Shown here one piece after another: positions 63,858 through 64,000 of a stretch of 64,000 nucleotides of DNA; position 1 is the first letter of the stretch, and each line of letters opens with the position of its first letter. A model generated the notes under the pieces. The model worked only from the letters and a program-made list of their open reading frames with translations, did not search any database and was not told the DNA's origin. The position numbers and the translations under genes are program-made. The stretch lies in contig NZ_CP048788.1 in the NCBI RefSeq assembly GCF_012932215.1, forward strand, positions 3,472,001-3,536,000, in the 5' to 3' direction. The DNA comes from Roseobacter ponti (GTDB lineage Bacteria > Pseudomonadota > Alphaproteobacteria > Rhodobacterales > Rhodobacteraceae).

Positions 63858-64000
63858 TGCAGCCCTTGCCGCTGCAATGATGCTGACGACCACGACCGCC
63901 ATGGCCGATTCTAACCTCGGTGCCTTTGCTGTCGGGGCCGCTGTGGGCGCAATCGTGAACCAGCAGGTCAACAACAACAAAAAGAAGCGTACAACCACGA
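63811..64000 (+). CDS. Small exported protein with duplicated N-terminus (truncated by window end)
   Basis: The visible 63 codons give a tandem MKQSNRIS octapeptide, then a signal-peptide core (AALAAAMMLTTTTAMA) with cleavage expected before DSNLG, then AFAVGAAVGAIVNQQV and an asparagine- and lysine-rich stretch. The glycine-alanine segment resembles glycine-zipper membrane or envelope proteins. Because each repeat begins with ATG, translation could start at either copy; GGGAT precedes the first and GGAT the second. No family is recognised from this fragment. Confidence 0.7.
   Translation, partial: MKQSNRISMKQSNRISAALAAAMMLTTTTAMADSNLGAFAVGAAVGAIVNQQVNNNKKKRTTT

Overview
The window reads as chromosomal DNA of an aerobic, GC-rich alphaproteobacterium of the Rhodobacterales (Roseobacter group). 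The support is the gene content and order: ccoNOQP-ccoGHIS followed by a universal stress gene, fnrL and hemN; hemE and hemC diverging, with hemF close by; a membrane-anchored cytochrome c next to prephenate dehydratase; ffs-ypfJ-dnaX-ybaB-recR; COQ9; a DUF1013 regulator; a VPLPA-CTERM protein; and box-type benzoate degradation. There is no prophage, IS element, CRISPR array or plasmid gene. Genes are dense; only one stretch without a gene exceeds 300 bases.

Region 1 (1-5840, + strand) is a catabolic cassette: a cytosine-deaminase-like amidohydrolase cut by the window edge, an FAD-linked oxidase, a TauD-type dioxygenase and a Tat-exported family 5 solute-binding protein, closed by a terminator and followed by a DUF2165 membrane protein. 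The first three genes overlap by 1-4 bases. Their substrate is unknown.

Region 2 (5824-18124, - strand) is an aromatic acid module: a TRAP transporter (dctP-dctQ-dctM), benzoate-CoA ligase, an alpha/beta hydrolase, a DUF309 protein, boxC, boxB, a 45-residue CxxCxxCxxxC microprotein, boxA, the regulator boxR, and a lone 3-hydroxyacyl-CoA dehydrogenase C-terminal domain. The acid would be imported, made into a CoA thioester, epoxidised by BoxA/BoxB and ring-cleaved by BoxC. A perfect FNR-type site lies across the boxB stop codon, upstream of the microprotein and boxA, which suggests that the reductase end of the cluster has its own oxygen-responsive promoter.

Region 3 (18320-26211) holds a CAT-anticodon tRNA, hemE, hemC, hemF, a short-chain dehydrogenase relative lacking the catalytic lysine, rsmC, clpS, a HAD hydrolase and a D-Ala-D-Ala carboxypeptidase with a SPOR domain. 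Region 4 (26183-37161) is the low-oxygen module: cbb3 oxidase structural and assembly genes, usp, fnrL and hemN, with FNR boxes in both divergent intergenic regions.

Region 5 (37164-42952) is a yejABEF-type oligopeptide ABC importer. Region 6 (43136-54311) holds cycM, pheA, an SRPBCC protein, nudC, a cyclic nucleotide phosphodiesterase, the 4.5S SRP RNA, ypfJ, a DUF202 protein, dnaX, ybaB, recR, an MscS channel and a ChrR-like cupin. Region 7 (54332-64000) holds an ornithine/lysine decarboxylase with a structured leader, an EEP-family protein, the DUF1013 regulator, an RNase T2 with a membrane partner, a quinone oxidoreductase, COQ9, rpsU, a VPLPA-CTERM protein, an Lrp regulator diverging from ald, and the start of a small exported protein whose first eight codons are tandemly duplicated.
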